Shown here piece after piece: positions 46,415-57,907 of a stretch of 64,000 nt of DNA. A program made the position numbers and the translations under genes. The first letter of the stretch is position 1; each line of letters opens with the position of its first letter. The notes below the pieces were generated by a model. The model saw only the letters and a program-made list of their open reading frames with translations, did not search any database and was not told where the DNA came from. The DNA is from Guyanagaster necrorhizus (Eukaryota; Basidiomycota; Agaricomycetes; Agaricales; Physalacriaceae). The DNA lies in contig NW_025064954.1 of the NCBI RefSeq assembly GCF_019112545.1, positions 36,807 to 100,806 on the forward strand. Reading direction: 5' to 3'.

Positions 46415-48185
46415 TGTTCAGCCTTATCTTTTACCTTCTCAGTCTTATTGTTCTAGCTGAGGTCTTGTTTCTCTTTCATCAATTTGGCAATCTGTGCCTA
46501 TATATCTTCTCGAGTGCACTTGTTCTTCTTCTGCAGACAGTTTCTCACCATGTGGCTCTTCTGCCTGCAATTGAAGTACTTTCCCTCCTTCTTGAGATGA
46601 TCCACATCCATTGGCTTACTCATTCCAGTATATGTTGTGCTTGTACCAGTTTGCTTCTTACCATATTGAGAAGTTGGAGCTGAGCCACCAGGCCTAGAGG
46701 ATGTGGTTGGATAAGAGGTGGAGGGCTTTGAGCCTTGTCCCTGGTTCTTGTATCTATCCTATAATAGAGTGGATGACTCTGCCTTCTGCCACTGTCATTC
46801 TTGTCACATTATGATGATTCTGATCTTTCACTCATCATAGCCAACCAGGATACTGTGTTTGAGGTCTGAGATAGTTCTGAAGTAAGAGGGCAGCAATCCT
46901 CTCTTTACATACTTGACCATTTGTTCTGTGTCAGCCATGTCCTCTCATACTCCAGCGAGTTTACCAAGTTGCTCCAACTTGTCAAAGTAGTCAGTGGCCA
47001 CTTTGTCACCTATTTTGTAGTCTTTCATCTTTTGCTTGTGGACTTACTGAATGGCTGGATCTGTGAATTTGTTATAGATCATTTGTTTGAGTACTGACCA
47101 TGAGAGATATTGATGATGTTATCACATGGTTGACCAGAATGTGGAGGCTAGAAGGACCCACCATGTTTTCACCTTGTCTTTCAGGTAGGTTGAGGCATAC
47201 ATCATCTTGTACATGTCAAGTAAAAAGTACAAGGTGAATACTTGAAAGTATTGGTTGCAGTCTGTAAGGAATTGATCAATGTCATCTGATGCTCCTCTGA
47301 AGGGGAGAGAATCATGTACAAGAGTTGGTTTGACATTTAGAATTTATGCTTTGAGATCAAGAAGGGGCATCAGGTTTGAGGAACTACCCTCTGGCAGGCC
47401 CAACCACCCTGATGGTAAGCTGGAGAATGAATGAAGAGACCCATCATCAGCAACAGGACTTTCCAGTGGAGGAGGTTCTTTTTGCATGATACTTCTGTTC
47501 TGAATAGTCCAACCTTAGGCTGTAGCCATAGGGTCATCCTCTTCAGGGGTCTCTAATGCTGCAGAGATCATTCCACTGCCTTCAGCTTTATTAGACAGTG
47601 GTTGTCTGGAAAACAGTTGTGGCATCAGCATTCTCCATGGGTTTAGATAGTGGCTACTCAGCTGTGATCAATAATAGCCCAGCTGAGATGCTGTACTGCA
47701 GACTGCCAACATAGTGAATGAGTATCTTGATGATGCCATTTAGATTGATGGTGTTGAGTATGCCAATTTAGGCAGCATCACATTTGGCATCCATGGCTTG
47801 GATGCCATCCTTCTGCCATACTTTGGCTTGTATGGTGGTAATAGTCTCATCTGGTAATATAAACATCTTTAATTAAAATTAAAAATGGCCTGCTTGGTGG
47901 CTGCATATTGTAAAATTTCCTCCTGCTCAAGAAAATCAGCAGAGGTATACCTTTGTTCCAAGGATGATCTCAGCCAGAGATTATCCTTCTATAATTTGGC
48001 TATCTGCTCCTGGTACAGCCAAATGAAATCTTCTTCATGTGCCTCATGCACCTTTTGTCGCAACTTCTCCTCTGTTGAGTGTACTTCAAATGTTTTTCCC
48101 TATTTCAGAAGAGGATCCTCAATCTCTCTATCAGGGTCCTCCTTCTCAGCCTCATCATCCACATCAGTCACTTCCTCTTTCTTGA
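46411..48185 (-). pseudogene. gag of C
   Basis: The Gag domain is recognisable at about 47310-46810 (PFRGASDDIDQFLTDCNQYFQVF, DKVKTWWVLLASTFW, LKQMIYNKFTDPAIQ, DYFDKLEQLGKLAG). The zinc knuckle has its first Cys changed to Tyr (YFNCRQKSHMVRNC, near 46580-46530), as in X. It ends CAG TGA at 46413-46411 in the conserved gag/pol overlap. Confidence 0.88.
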
Positions 48186-49657
48186 GGAGAAAATTGTCAT
48201 GCAGATTGGAGACCTCTGAGGTGACTGCACTGGGGCTGTGTACTAGGTCTAGCATTATTGGGTCCAAGTCAAAGAGTAGGCTCCTGCTCAGGCTGCTCCT
48301 CCTCAACTCCTTCTCTTGCTGCTGCTGCTGCCATTGCTCTGCAATACTAGCAGAAGTTTCAATAGAACTTTGGCCAAAGAAAGAGAGCAGCAAAATTCCC
48401 ATCAAGGAACTGCCATATGTCACTCATAAGGTCAATGTGCTCTTTGTCCCCTCTGACTGTTCCTCAATCTGACAGTATTTCGTTTCTCCAGATAAGAATA
48501 TCATCAGTTTCTACAATAGTATCAGTTCCATACAATAGCAGGCAATTATTGTCAAGGTCCATTGACTCCCAAAAGTAGAAGTTGTCAGCATGAATGACTC
48601 CTGTGACTGGTTCTGTTCAGAGGTCAGGCTCAGTGATGAGAGTGGCAGGCTCTCAGAATGGAGAGTCAGGAATAGTGTTAGTAGTGGTACCAATGAGCAT
48701 GTCAGTGAGTCAAGAGCTTCCAGAGTCTCTCCTTCTATCTTATGCTCAAAGGTACTATCTAAAGAGAGCATTCTCTCAAGTGGCCTAGTGCCTGATACAT
48801 GTCTGCTTTTTGACATACTTAGCAAGAGATTGGGAGTGTTAAATGTTGTCCACTGAGATGACTGGAGCAATATGTGGGATTGGTTATACTGATCACAGTA
48901 CCTCTGAATAGCATCCTGATGAGCTCACTGTTCAGTCTCCTTCACTCCACTCCAGTCAGCCAGCTTCTCTGGCTGTGGCTTGCCAGTACCAGAGCTCTTG
49001 TCTGTCATCATCATTAAAGAATGAGTCAAGGCTACTGACCCTAGTTCTTCCCTGGCCAGAACTCCTATTTTGTGCTAATATAGCATGTTGGGATCCTGGT
49101 CCTGTGGTATTTCTGATGCTTGAATCCATCCAAACAACATCAAGAGAGTCTCTAGTATGACACCCAATGCCAGGCTCAGAGATAGTGGTTGTTATCCTTA
49201 TTGCCAGGATGTTGTGCTCAGAGGGTGGAATAAGGGTGTCAGATCAGAGTTGTTGAAATCCTGCAGCCCAAGAGTTTGTAGGGTCTTGGATGACTGCCAA
49301 CAGGGGTTGCAGAGAATAGATGTGTTGCTGCTGCTACTGCTCCTCTTCTTTCCTAAAACACCCTTCAGTCGGGCTCCTAGGGATGATTTCAGGGCTGTTT
49401 CCTTCTGTGGGATGAAAGGACTGTCAGGCAGAGGTAGAGATATCATGGAGGGGGAGGTCTGATATGATATTATGTAGGATTGTGTGAATACATTAGAACT
49501 CTTGATAGTGACAAATTGCCTAGACAGTAATTGATTAGCATCTATAGCACAGCTGTATGATCACCAATAAGCCTATCAATGTTCTGATTAAGGAAGCAAG
49601 AAGTTTGAAGAACTCATAAGTAAAGTTTGGATCAGAAGGGTTAAGCACAGAGGGCAT
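48186..49657 (-). pseudogene. ORF1 of C: transmembrane protein, D-type
   Basis: ATG at 49657 (MPSVLNPSDPNFTYEFFKLLASLIRTLIGLLVIIQLC) with one hydrophobic span near residues 17-38. Main-frame blocks shared with D are SIGCHTRDSLDVV-like, SFFNDDDRQELWYWQA, GVIHADNFYFWE and YGTDTIVETDDI. The +1 frame keeps SLGARLKGVLGKKRSSSS (49446 down to 49198), also shared with D. Stops in both frames. At the ORF1/gag junction the TGA has become CAA (CCT CAA GA). Confidence 0.6.
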
Positions 49658-49698
49658 TCGGTTTCTCAGCACAATTGAACCTGAGAAAGAGAATGATA

Positions 49699-49712
49699 AG
49701 TGTTAAGCTAAT
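49699..49712 (-). promoter_or_regulatory. Primer-binding segment of C (self-complementary type)
   Basis: ATTAGCTTAACACT on the minus strand follows the LTR. Its reverse complement matches LTR 49879-49867 (agtattaagctaa) at 12 of 13, and the change relative to B is compensated in the LTR. Confidence 0.65.
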
Positions 49713-50227
49713 TGTTAAGCCCAAATTCCATATGACTATTAACATGTGATAAACTGTTTAGAACCTTGCACTTCAGGTTATACTGACAGAGTTCACTGGT
49801 GTGTCAATAGAGTTATATAGTTAAGGTGTTACAAGTTGCTTGAGAGTAGATAGTGAAGAATAAACTTTAGCTTAATACTGAAGCTACTACAGCAAAAACT
49901 ATGCTACTTAAATACTGTTCTGTTATTGGGCTATTAATAGAAGTTTACAAAAGATATTGTCTGTCATAGAGCTGTTACCCCTGCTGTTGCCAGGCTCTCC
50001 ACAAAAGCTGTTGTCTTGTGGTTGTGCTGTTACTGCTGCACTGCAGTTAAATGACAAAAGAAGTATTGTCTCTCCCTTCACAGCACACAGCAGTGCACTA
50101 AGACAATGACCAATTGGGTTGCTGACTAAGCCTTCCCATAATCCTAAGCACTGGTCTAAGTGCCCTGACTAAGCAGAGATAGGGGTTATTTAAAGAAAAG
50201 AAAAAGAAATGAGGAAAAATCATAACA
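49713..50227 (-). repeat. Gypsy C 5' LTR
   Basis: 515 bp. TATA-like tatttaag at 49914-49907 (minus) and the inferred RNA start segment 35 nt later. It has the longest LTR after D (528) and shares with it a block containing caacagcttttgtgg and gcctgg, absent from A and B. Confidence 0.95.
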
Positions 50228-50232
50228 ACAAG
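50228..50232. repeat. Target-site duplication of C, other copy
   Basis: Plus-strand ACAAG, matches 41661-41665. Confidence 0.95.
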
Positions 50233-51716
50233 ATAATTGGTAGTCATTGTTATACCCCTGCCACATGCCTTGACTCTTCATTTTTTGTAGTCTAGAATTT
50301 GGACAATTTCATAGTGTTTTTCATCATCAATGAGATTGGGCAGTGACAGTGGTGGTTATTCTTGGTTTGAAAATGCAAAGCTAATATATAATGTTAACAG
50401 AGATTCATTAAATATGTCATGGATATGCTATGAGGTCAGTAATCATAATTTGTATGCTGAGGTACTGATTTTTGCTAGAATTGGAAATGGGCTAGTTTGC
50501 TTGTCAGTGAGTTTGCATTTGAAACATAATAGATGAAGATTGGTCATGTCAAGCTAAATCTTATTATTTATTGTGTAAGTGTATGCAGTGTTATGGTGTT
50601 TGTTATATTGCAATTTTATAGTAGCAGCTGCTTTCTCATGTGCTGTCTGTGTTTCAAGATGAATTTTTACCATTTCAGTGGTGAAGTCATATAAAGCAGG
50701 GATAGTCATATGGGATTTGGTGATGACAGCAATCTTGGGGTGTCACTTATAGTTTACAAAGAATGGTGTCTTTTTAGTGGCTGAATGAATGTGATTATTA
50801 TGTTGAAAAGCTGCCAGTGCCAACCACTCAGTCCAGTCATTCTGACAATAGTTAATAAACATTTGTAGATACTTCTCAAGCTCTTAGTTGATGTGTTCAG
50901 TTTGCCTATCAGTATGTGGATGATAGGCAGTGGATGCATTGCTTCAGATTCTGAGAAGATGATACAGATTATCAAGAAACTTAGAAACAAACTGTGGTCC
51001 TCAGTTGGATATGATGATCTGGAGCATACTGTATTTGGAATAGACCTCATTTCTGAGAACTCTTGCTCATCCTTCTGATGATAGTTCTATGGTGCAGATG
51101 ATTGGAATGATAGTCTTTGAGAAGTGATTGAATATAACTATAATTGCATCATAGCTATTACAGTCTGACAGCCCTATGATCATGTTGATCAAGATGTGTG
51201 TCCAGGGGGTTGTAGAGACTTCATTTGGGTGAAGTGGCACTAGCTGAGTTCAGATTGATGTTTTAATTCTTTAGCAAGTTTCATATCCTTTCATATACTT
51301 GTCCACATTCTGCCCTAGTTTTGGCTATCAATACTCTCTCAGCATCAACTCTTTTGTCTTCAAGATACCCAGATGACCAGCAGTAGCATGATCATGTGAT
51401 ATGGTGATAATTTCTTCTTGTAGAGTCAATTATTGGAGAATGCAAATGTGTCCATCATAATAAAGTAGGTTGTCATGTTTTATGATGTCCTACTTGTGGT
51501 TTAGTGATGTTGCAATACTCTGATCTCAGAGGTTTAGTTGTTGCATTGTGCTATATATTCTGGTATGGATCTCCTCTTCCATTGGCATTTTCATGGCCTG
51601 GAAGTGCTCTAGTTTCAACATTACCACCTCTTCATTGTCCTCCCTCCCTTAGTCATGATCAGCTTAATGGCTTAAAAGATCTGCTTTCTTATTAGCCATG
51701 CTGGCCTTGTGTTAGA
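50228..51716 (-). pseudogene. A pol, RNase H end to chromodomain
   Basis: The minus strand gives L.HKASMANKKAD (RNase H connection), EEIHTRI, an integrase finger (HDHATAGHLGILKTKELM), the core (VVILSNW-like second Asp region, GPQFVSKFLDNLY, TDRQTEHIN) and the C-terminal module, with many stops. It ends ITMTTNYLV at the C insertion site. It supplies what is missing from A's left arm. Confidence 0.85.
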
Positions 51717-51721
51717 GTGTG

Positions 51722-53101
51722 GATATGCAGGCTACATGTCCAGCCCTATAATTTGCAAATTCTGCATAACACACTAGAATATGCTAGTAACTGAGAATCA
51801 TTAGCCAGTAGAGGACTATGGCTGAGGCTCTGAGCTGATAGTCATGCTAGTCACCAATACTAAGTCCAAAAGGGACTTTGTAAAATAACATGGCCTAAGG
51901 ATAAAAATCCTAAGTCAGGTTTGAACTTAGAAAAGTTCAGCACCACACCTTGGAAAATACTAAGTCCAAGTTGGACTTAGAAATGGTATCTCAAATGGGG
52001 CCAATTCTACATGCCACTAAGACAAGTATATTCTAAGACAGCTAGAGGTATAATATCATAGCCAGTTGTGGAGTATTGAGTAGAGATAGCATCATCCAGA
52101 AGCAGTAAGAAGTGAGACCCAATGATCTGTGGCTAGCACTGTGAGTTTTGACTCAAATGCCTAAGTCCAAATTTCCTAGGTATCAGATGACCTAAGGGAC
52201 TTAGAATTAAGAGGAATAGAGTGGATAGGACTGGTTGACTGGGCCTGATTGGGCCTGATCGATCAAGCTACTAAGAATAACTCAGAGGATTAAAACTTTA
52301 AGTAGACAGAAAGGAGTTAGGTACCCACAGGCACTGTAGGCTTAAAATAAAGCTGTGCAGTGGCCAGCTGGTCTGAGCAAGCCTAGGGGAGTCCAGGAGT
52401 GCTGCCATTCCAGAATAATGGCGTGATTCCGCTTTAAACAGGAGAAATATTATTTTGAATACTTTATTTATAGATTCTGTACCTGCTGTTGGTGTATAAA
52501 AGAAGGGAATGGGGGGAAAATAGTAAGCAAGTGACTCACCCCCATGTTCAGGCCTTCTAGCCCACTGTAGCTAGTCCCCAAGACAACAGATTTTGAGTTC
52601 TGCTTCGACTTAGTGATTTATTTAAGTTGCTTTGTCACTTAGAGAGAGGATTAGATTGGAATAATAACTATATTTTGGGTTTCAGATTAATTTGGGTTCC
52701 AAACTATAAGGGTTTCAGCATCAAAATACAAGTTCTTCAGTTTTGAGGACTGCTAGACAGCCAAGAGTGCAGCTAGTCAAGTCTAAGTGCTTGATAGACT
52801 TAGTATTTGGGTTTTGGAGTTTATTGGGTTTTGGAATATTCTAAGTTCTAATTATACTTAAACATTGCTATAAACTACTCTCATGAGTATTGCATCTTTG
52901 AAAGCAAGATAGAGTTAAATAACTGTCTTTATTGACTGTTTCTTTGATTTTACTTAAGACTGCAAGAGTGCTTCTATTGTACTCAAAACAACCAACCTCA
53001 ACTGTATTTGGTGATTGTGTATTGAGTGGTTAGGTGTTGGTGTTTGAGAGTTCATTCTTTATTCACTTCTCTTAGTCACTTAGCTGTTACCAAGCACATC
53101 A
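51722..53101 (-). mobile_element. Element E2, inverted copy of E1
   Basis: 1380 bp, the reverse complement of E1 with only a few differences noticed, all transitions (for example cttggtaac here versus cttgataac in E1, caatc versus cgatc). Its flanks are gypsy X integrase (GHP side) and gypsy A RNase H (YTL side), complementary to the flanks of E1. Confidence 0.85.
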
Positions 53102-55755
53102 CTGGGGTGGCCGGCAGTGGTATAATCATGACAAGTGGCAATGATTTTTCCACATAGTCTTTGGTCCCAGAGAATATAGATTTGCTCATTGTAACAGATT
53201 AACCCTCCTTCCTTCATCATTCCCCACTTGTGATTGAGGGATGGAGCCACTCATTGGTCCTATTTGTGGTTGTCCTGAGTCATGCTCTTGATGCACTCAT
53301 AGATTTCTTCCTCCATTGGCATTATCATGGTCTTAAAATATTCAGGTCACAATAATATTACTCCCTCATTATCAGCCCCCCCTTGATCATGATCTGCTTA
53401 TCAGCTGAGGAGGTCAGCCTTCTTGTTGGCCATTCCTGCCTTGTGATGGAGCATGTATTGATATTGACTAAGCTCTGTGACCCATCTGGCCTGATGGCAG
53501 TTGAGCTTCTGGGGCTGTCAGAAGTAGCAGAGGTTTTGATGATCTGTCCAGATCTCAAAAACTGCTGTGGCCCCAATCAAATAGTGCCACTATTCCTCCA
53601 GGGCAAGCAGGATGGTGAGCAATTTCTTGTTATAGATTTCATAATTCCACTCAGTGATAGAAAATGCTTTGGAGAGGAATGCGACTGAGCACCACTTTCC
53701 ATCCTGCTCCTGGAAAAGTATGGCCCTGATTGCTTCTTTGCTGGAGTCAGCTTCAACTCAGAATCTTTCTTCCTGGGTTAGAATAGCAAGTATGATGTTC
53801 TTGGCTAGTCATTGTTTTAGGTTGTTAAAGATGCCTTGCTGAGAGGGCTCCCAGATTCAAGAGGTGTTATCAGTCAGTTGTGTCATTGGCCAGATGATCT
53901 TGCTATAATCTTGGATGAAACCTCAGTAAAAGTTTGTGAATCTGAGAAATGACTGTAGTTTCTTCTTCTTGACTGGTTCCGGCCACTCTGTTACTTCTGC
54001 CACCTTGATGGGGTTCATCCAAATGCTTCCTTCACTAATAATGACTCTGAGATATTTGGTTTTGAGTACCTTGAATTCACATTTCTCTGCTTTGAGGAAT
54101 AGTTTGTGTTTTCTTATGAGGGCCAATACTTAGTGTACCAGCTCCCTATGTTTCTCCTTTGTCTTGAACATGATCAGGATGTCATCGAGATAGATGGTGA
54201 TCTTCCTGGTGGAGATGAGGTCTTTAAAGATATTGTTCATTATCTATTGGAACATTGCTGGAGAGTTGGTGAGTCCAAAGCATATCACCATTGGCTCAAA
54301 TAACCTCTGATTTATCCTGAATGCCACCTTTCATTCATCCCCTTTTTTAATTCAGACATTGTTATACTCCCACCAAACATTGAGCTTAGTGTAGTACTTG
54401 GTGCTATGCAGTTTGTCCATTAACTCTGAGATCAGCAGCAAGGGGTACCAGTTTTTGATTGTCATCTTGTTAAGTTTCTGGTAATCTTGGACCAGTCAGA
54501 GTTTACCATCTTTTTTCTTGACAAAGAAGAAGGAGGAGGCCATTGGAGACTTGGATGGCCAGATTCATCCACTGGACAGGTTCTTGTCCAGAAATTTGTT
54601 GAGCTCCTATTATTCATTATTGCCAAGAGGATAGGTCTTGCAATCCAGGTTGGTATTAGCATTTGGAATTAGCTTGATCATATGGTCCTATGCTTTTGGC
54701 TCTGGTAATTTATTAAAACTCTCTTTCTTGAACAGATCTCTGAAGTCTCATGCCCATTTGGGCACCATTTCTTTGAAGGTTCTTTTTTCTTTGCACTCAT
54801 TAGCTTTGGCAGCCAGGTTATTGGTGTGATGAACTGCTCAGATGTGTATCTTGTATTGCAGGTTAACAGCAAGAATTGTTTCTTTATCCTCCATCTCCTC
54901 ATCCCACTGGTCCTCTGGATCCTCATCAGGCAACTCGAATGGGATTTTTCAGCAGCAGCACTTTGTGAATGTGATCCTTCCAGTTTTCCAATTGATTAGC
55001 AGGTTGTAGTGTATTAGCCAATCATGACCAAGGAAGATCTCCTTGGTTCTGAGGTCAGTTATGGCTAAGTTGATCCATTCAGAATGGTCACTGATTGTGA
55101 ATCAGAGCTTAACAAATTCAGTGATAGAACTGGCTTAGTTCTTTGTTTCATCTATGTTGTATACTGGAATGGGCACCACTGTGGCTCAGATTGAGAGCCC
55201 ATGCTTGTTGACAAAAGCTTGATTAATGGAGCTTCCTGTGCAGTCACTGTCGATTAGAGCAGTTACTGCATAAGTTGTTCAAGATGTAAAGGTTTCAATT
55301 TGAGCTTTGGCAAGAAGATCTCATCCAGATGTTTTGGACCGCTGAATGAATTTTCATGGTCCATGAAGCTCATCAAGCTACTCCAAAGCTTGGCACTATT
55401 CAGCTTCTTGTATTCTCCTGATAGTGTCATCCACTACTTTCTTGGTTCATGCCTTGTGAACTCAGTTTCTGAGTATGGCTTTTGCCATTGTCATGTCTCT
55501 GGCTTCTTTGATGGCCCTCTAAGTCCACTTGGTGTCAAATGGTTTGAGCCAAGTGATGGGGCTCACTGCCCCTGTTCAGCTCATAGGCATTTGAGTTTCT
55601 TTTAGTGATTTATTGATGTGCATGATAAAATTCTGAGGTATATTCAAATACATAAGGGTAGGCATAGGAGTGACTACAGAAGTACTATCAGTCCAGCTAG
55701 CAGCTGAGAATTGCACACCATAAAGTCTTTTGGCCAGCTCAGTGGAATCACTCAC
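53102..55755 (-). pseudogene. pol of X, 5' part (PR, RT, RNase H, IN start)
   Basis: The frame starts at GTGAGTGATTCC in the -1 overlap with gag. Protease region near 55270-55210. RT with [26 protein letters not shown], intact YLDD near 54198-54187, and KKKKLQSFLRFTNFY (open 54126-53923). RNase H, then the integrase finger starts and is cut by E2. Many stops; the RT box is one of the few left intact in an old copy. Confidence 0.88.
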
Positions 55756-57323
55756 TGGCTGACTCCATCTTTTACTTCCTTCACTTTAGTTTCTTCTCTG
55801 AGTTCTTCTTTCTCTTTTTGCAAGATGGTGATTTGTGCCCTGATGTCTTCTCAGGTTCTCTTCTTCTTTGGGCAGTCCTTCACCATATGCCTCTTCTGCC
55901 CACAATTGAAATATTTTCCTTCCTTCTTCATCTGGTCTATGTCCATTGGCTTCTCTGCTCCAGTGTATGTGGTTCCTATGCCTGTCTTCTGCATGCTATA
56001 GGTGGAGGCCATAGAGGGTTCCAATGATTTTCTGGCAGTTGTTTCTGATGGTTTGTTTAGGGTTGGTGGTGTCAACTTCTTTATATAATCTTGTAGTGTC
56101 ATTGATTCTGCTTTTTGCCTTTGTTGCTTCTTATACATCTTGATGATCTATTCCTTTCATTCATTATAATCATTTGGCATGAGGGCTTAGATGCTGATTG
56201 CTGAGATCATCATGATATAAGAGGAGAGGACCCCTCACTTGAGAGCCTTGACTATTCTCCTGTTGTTTGCAGTATCGTCCCATATCTCAGTGAGCTTGGC
56301 CAATCATTTCAGCTCATCAAAATAGTCCATGGCTGCTTTGTCAGCCATTTTGTACTTCTTGTATGGCAGAATCAATGAATTTGTTGTAGAGTATTTGTTT
56401 AAAGATGAGCCAAGAAGGGTATTGGTAGTGCTCCTGAGTTGTTAATCAGAAGTTTGAGGAAATAAGAATCCACCATGTTTTAGCCTTTTCTTTGAGGTAG
56501 AAAGTGGCAAAGATGACTTTGTTCATGTCTGTTCTGAGATATCTAATGTACACCTCAAAGTATTATTTGCAATCGACCAAGAATTGGTCAATATCATTGA
56601 AGGCCCCCTTGAAGGGGTGGGGCTTCTGTAAGAGATCAGGGCAGCATTGAAGAATGGCAGTGTCATGGGGTAATGTGCCTATTGGATTGGGCCAGTCAGA
56701 AAATGGAGGTCATTGCCACTCCTGTGATGATCCAGAGAATGAGTGAAGTGAGTTGTCATCTGCTATTGGGCTCCCTCATGGTGGCTCTTCCTTTCAGACT
56801 ATAACTCCATCTTGTATGATGAACCTGAGCCATACCGCTTCTGGGTCATCCCTGATTAGCTCTTTTCTAGCATCACTCCTGCTTGCTTGATTGGGAGAGG
56901 GCTGAGCCCTTAGGATTCAGCTCCCTTTGCCAGTCTAAGAGTTTTAGTAGGAGATCAGCACCTCCTTAAATTGTGGCCAGGTTTGTGAGAACCAAGTTGC
57001 CACTGATCAGGATAATGGAGCAGAGTATAAAAATGTGCTTCAGATAGAGGGTGCTATTTATATGGCTCATTTTAGGGTAATGGATGGTGACCTCAGCATT
57101 AGTTGTACTGGCTCCAGTATCTGATATGCTGACAGCCTGTGTATCTGGTCCTCAGGGTGTCTCTTGTTATATTGAATGGTGGTGTAGTTGGTTGTAGCAT
57201 GCCTTAAGATCTCTGTTTTTTCATTAGTCAGTGAATATAAATATAATTGCTCTAGTTGTGATGCCATCCAGATGGCATTATACTATAAAAAGTTCACTCC
57301 TTGCAGGTACAGTTCCTGATACT
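55752..57323 (-). pseudogene. gag of X
   Basis: QELYLQGVNFL..YNAIWMASQLEQLYLYS matches the B gag leader. The Gag domain follows near 56620-56200 with frame breaks. The CCHC knuckle has its first Cys changed to Tyr (YFNCGQKRHMVKDC, 55917-55876). It ends CCAG TGA at 55754-55752. Confidence 0.83.
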
Positions 57324-57851
57324 TGTTACGATTTTTCTTATTTTCTTTTCTTTTTCCTCAGAAATGACCCCTATTCTTGCTTAGTCAGAGCACTTAGACC
57401 AGCGCCTATGACCGTGGGAATGCTTAGCTCAGCAACTCAGTCGGTCATTGTCTTATCATATGGCTGTGCACTGTGAAGGGAGAGACAATGCTCCTTTTGT
57501 CACTAAACAGCAGTAACAGCAACGACGACAATTCACCAGACAACAGCTTTTGTGGAGAGCCTGGCCACAGCAGGGGTAACAGCTCTATGACAGACAATAT
57601 CTTTTGTGAACAGCTTTATTTATAGAATGATAACAGAACAGTATTTAAGTAGCTTAGTTCTCGCTGTAATACTCCAGTCTCAAACTAAAGTTTATTTCCA
57701 CCAAACTACTCTCGAGCTCTTACTACTTGCAAAGCCTTGACCCACATCGACAACATTGGCATTTGGTGAACTCTGATAGTCTAACCCAAAGTGTGAGGTT
57801 CTATCGGTTTATCATCACATGTTAATAGTCATGTGGGGTTTGAGTCTAACA
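57324..57851 (+). repeat. Gypsy D 5' LTR
   Basis: 528 bp, TGTTACGATTTTTC...GAGTCTAACA. tatttaag at 57642-57649 and agtctcaaactaa at 57676-57688, 34 nt later. A 5' block is shared with the C LTR. Confidence 0.93.
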
Positions 57852-57865
57852 ATTAGTTCGAGACT
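57852..57865 (+). promoter_or_regulatory. Primer-binding segment of D (self-complementary type)
   Basis: ATTAGTTCGAGACT follows the LTR. Its reverse complement matches LTR 57676-57688 at 12 of 13. Four positions differ from B and are compensated in D's LTR. Confidence 0.7.
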
Positions 57866-57907
57866 TCTGGCTTCCTTTTCTCAAGCCTATTTGTGCTGAG
57901 AAACCAA

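Larger units (their letters stand above)
41666..50227 (-). mobile_element. Gypsy C, full-length (8562 bp)
   Basis: Complete chromovirus with two 515-bp LTRs, TSD CTTGT, ORF1, gag, pol and a 250-bp 3' tail, inserted in A's chromodomain. It groups with D and W by ORF1 sequence and by the gag leader. Moderately decayed: many stops but all domains readable. Confidence 0.95.
41098..51721 (-). mobile_element. Gypsy A, right arm (inverted), carrying C
   Basis: Holds the RNase H end, integrase, chromodomain and 3' LTR of A on the minus strand, split by element C (41666-50227). It begins at the E2 boundary with the codons that follow the break at 17233 (..YT then L.HKAG). The LTR and TSD match A's left arm. 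Confidence 0.87.
53102..57323 (-). mobile_element. Gypsy X, 5' arm (gag to integrase finger)
   Basis: Minus-strand chromovirus running from the gag leader (57323, cut by D) through gag, protease, RT and RNase H to the integrase motif ATCHDYTTAGHP at 53106. The 3' arm is at 18614-20354. ORF1 and the 5' LTR lie beyond D, outside the window. Confidence 0.87.

Noticed and set aside
47885..48472. 195-codon plus-strand Cys/Ser-rich frame as a secreted protein gene
   Set aside because: It is the antisense of C ORF1/gag, including a CTG run that mirrors CAG codons.
57893..57907. ORF1 starting at GTG/CTG upstream of the ATG
   Set aside because: Upstream codons are open in B and D but the first ATG (8908, 57908) aligns with ATGs in A and C, so I used it.
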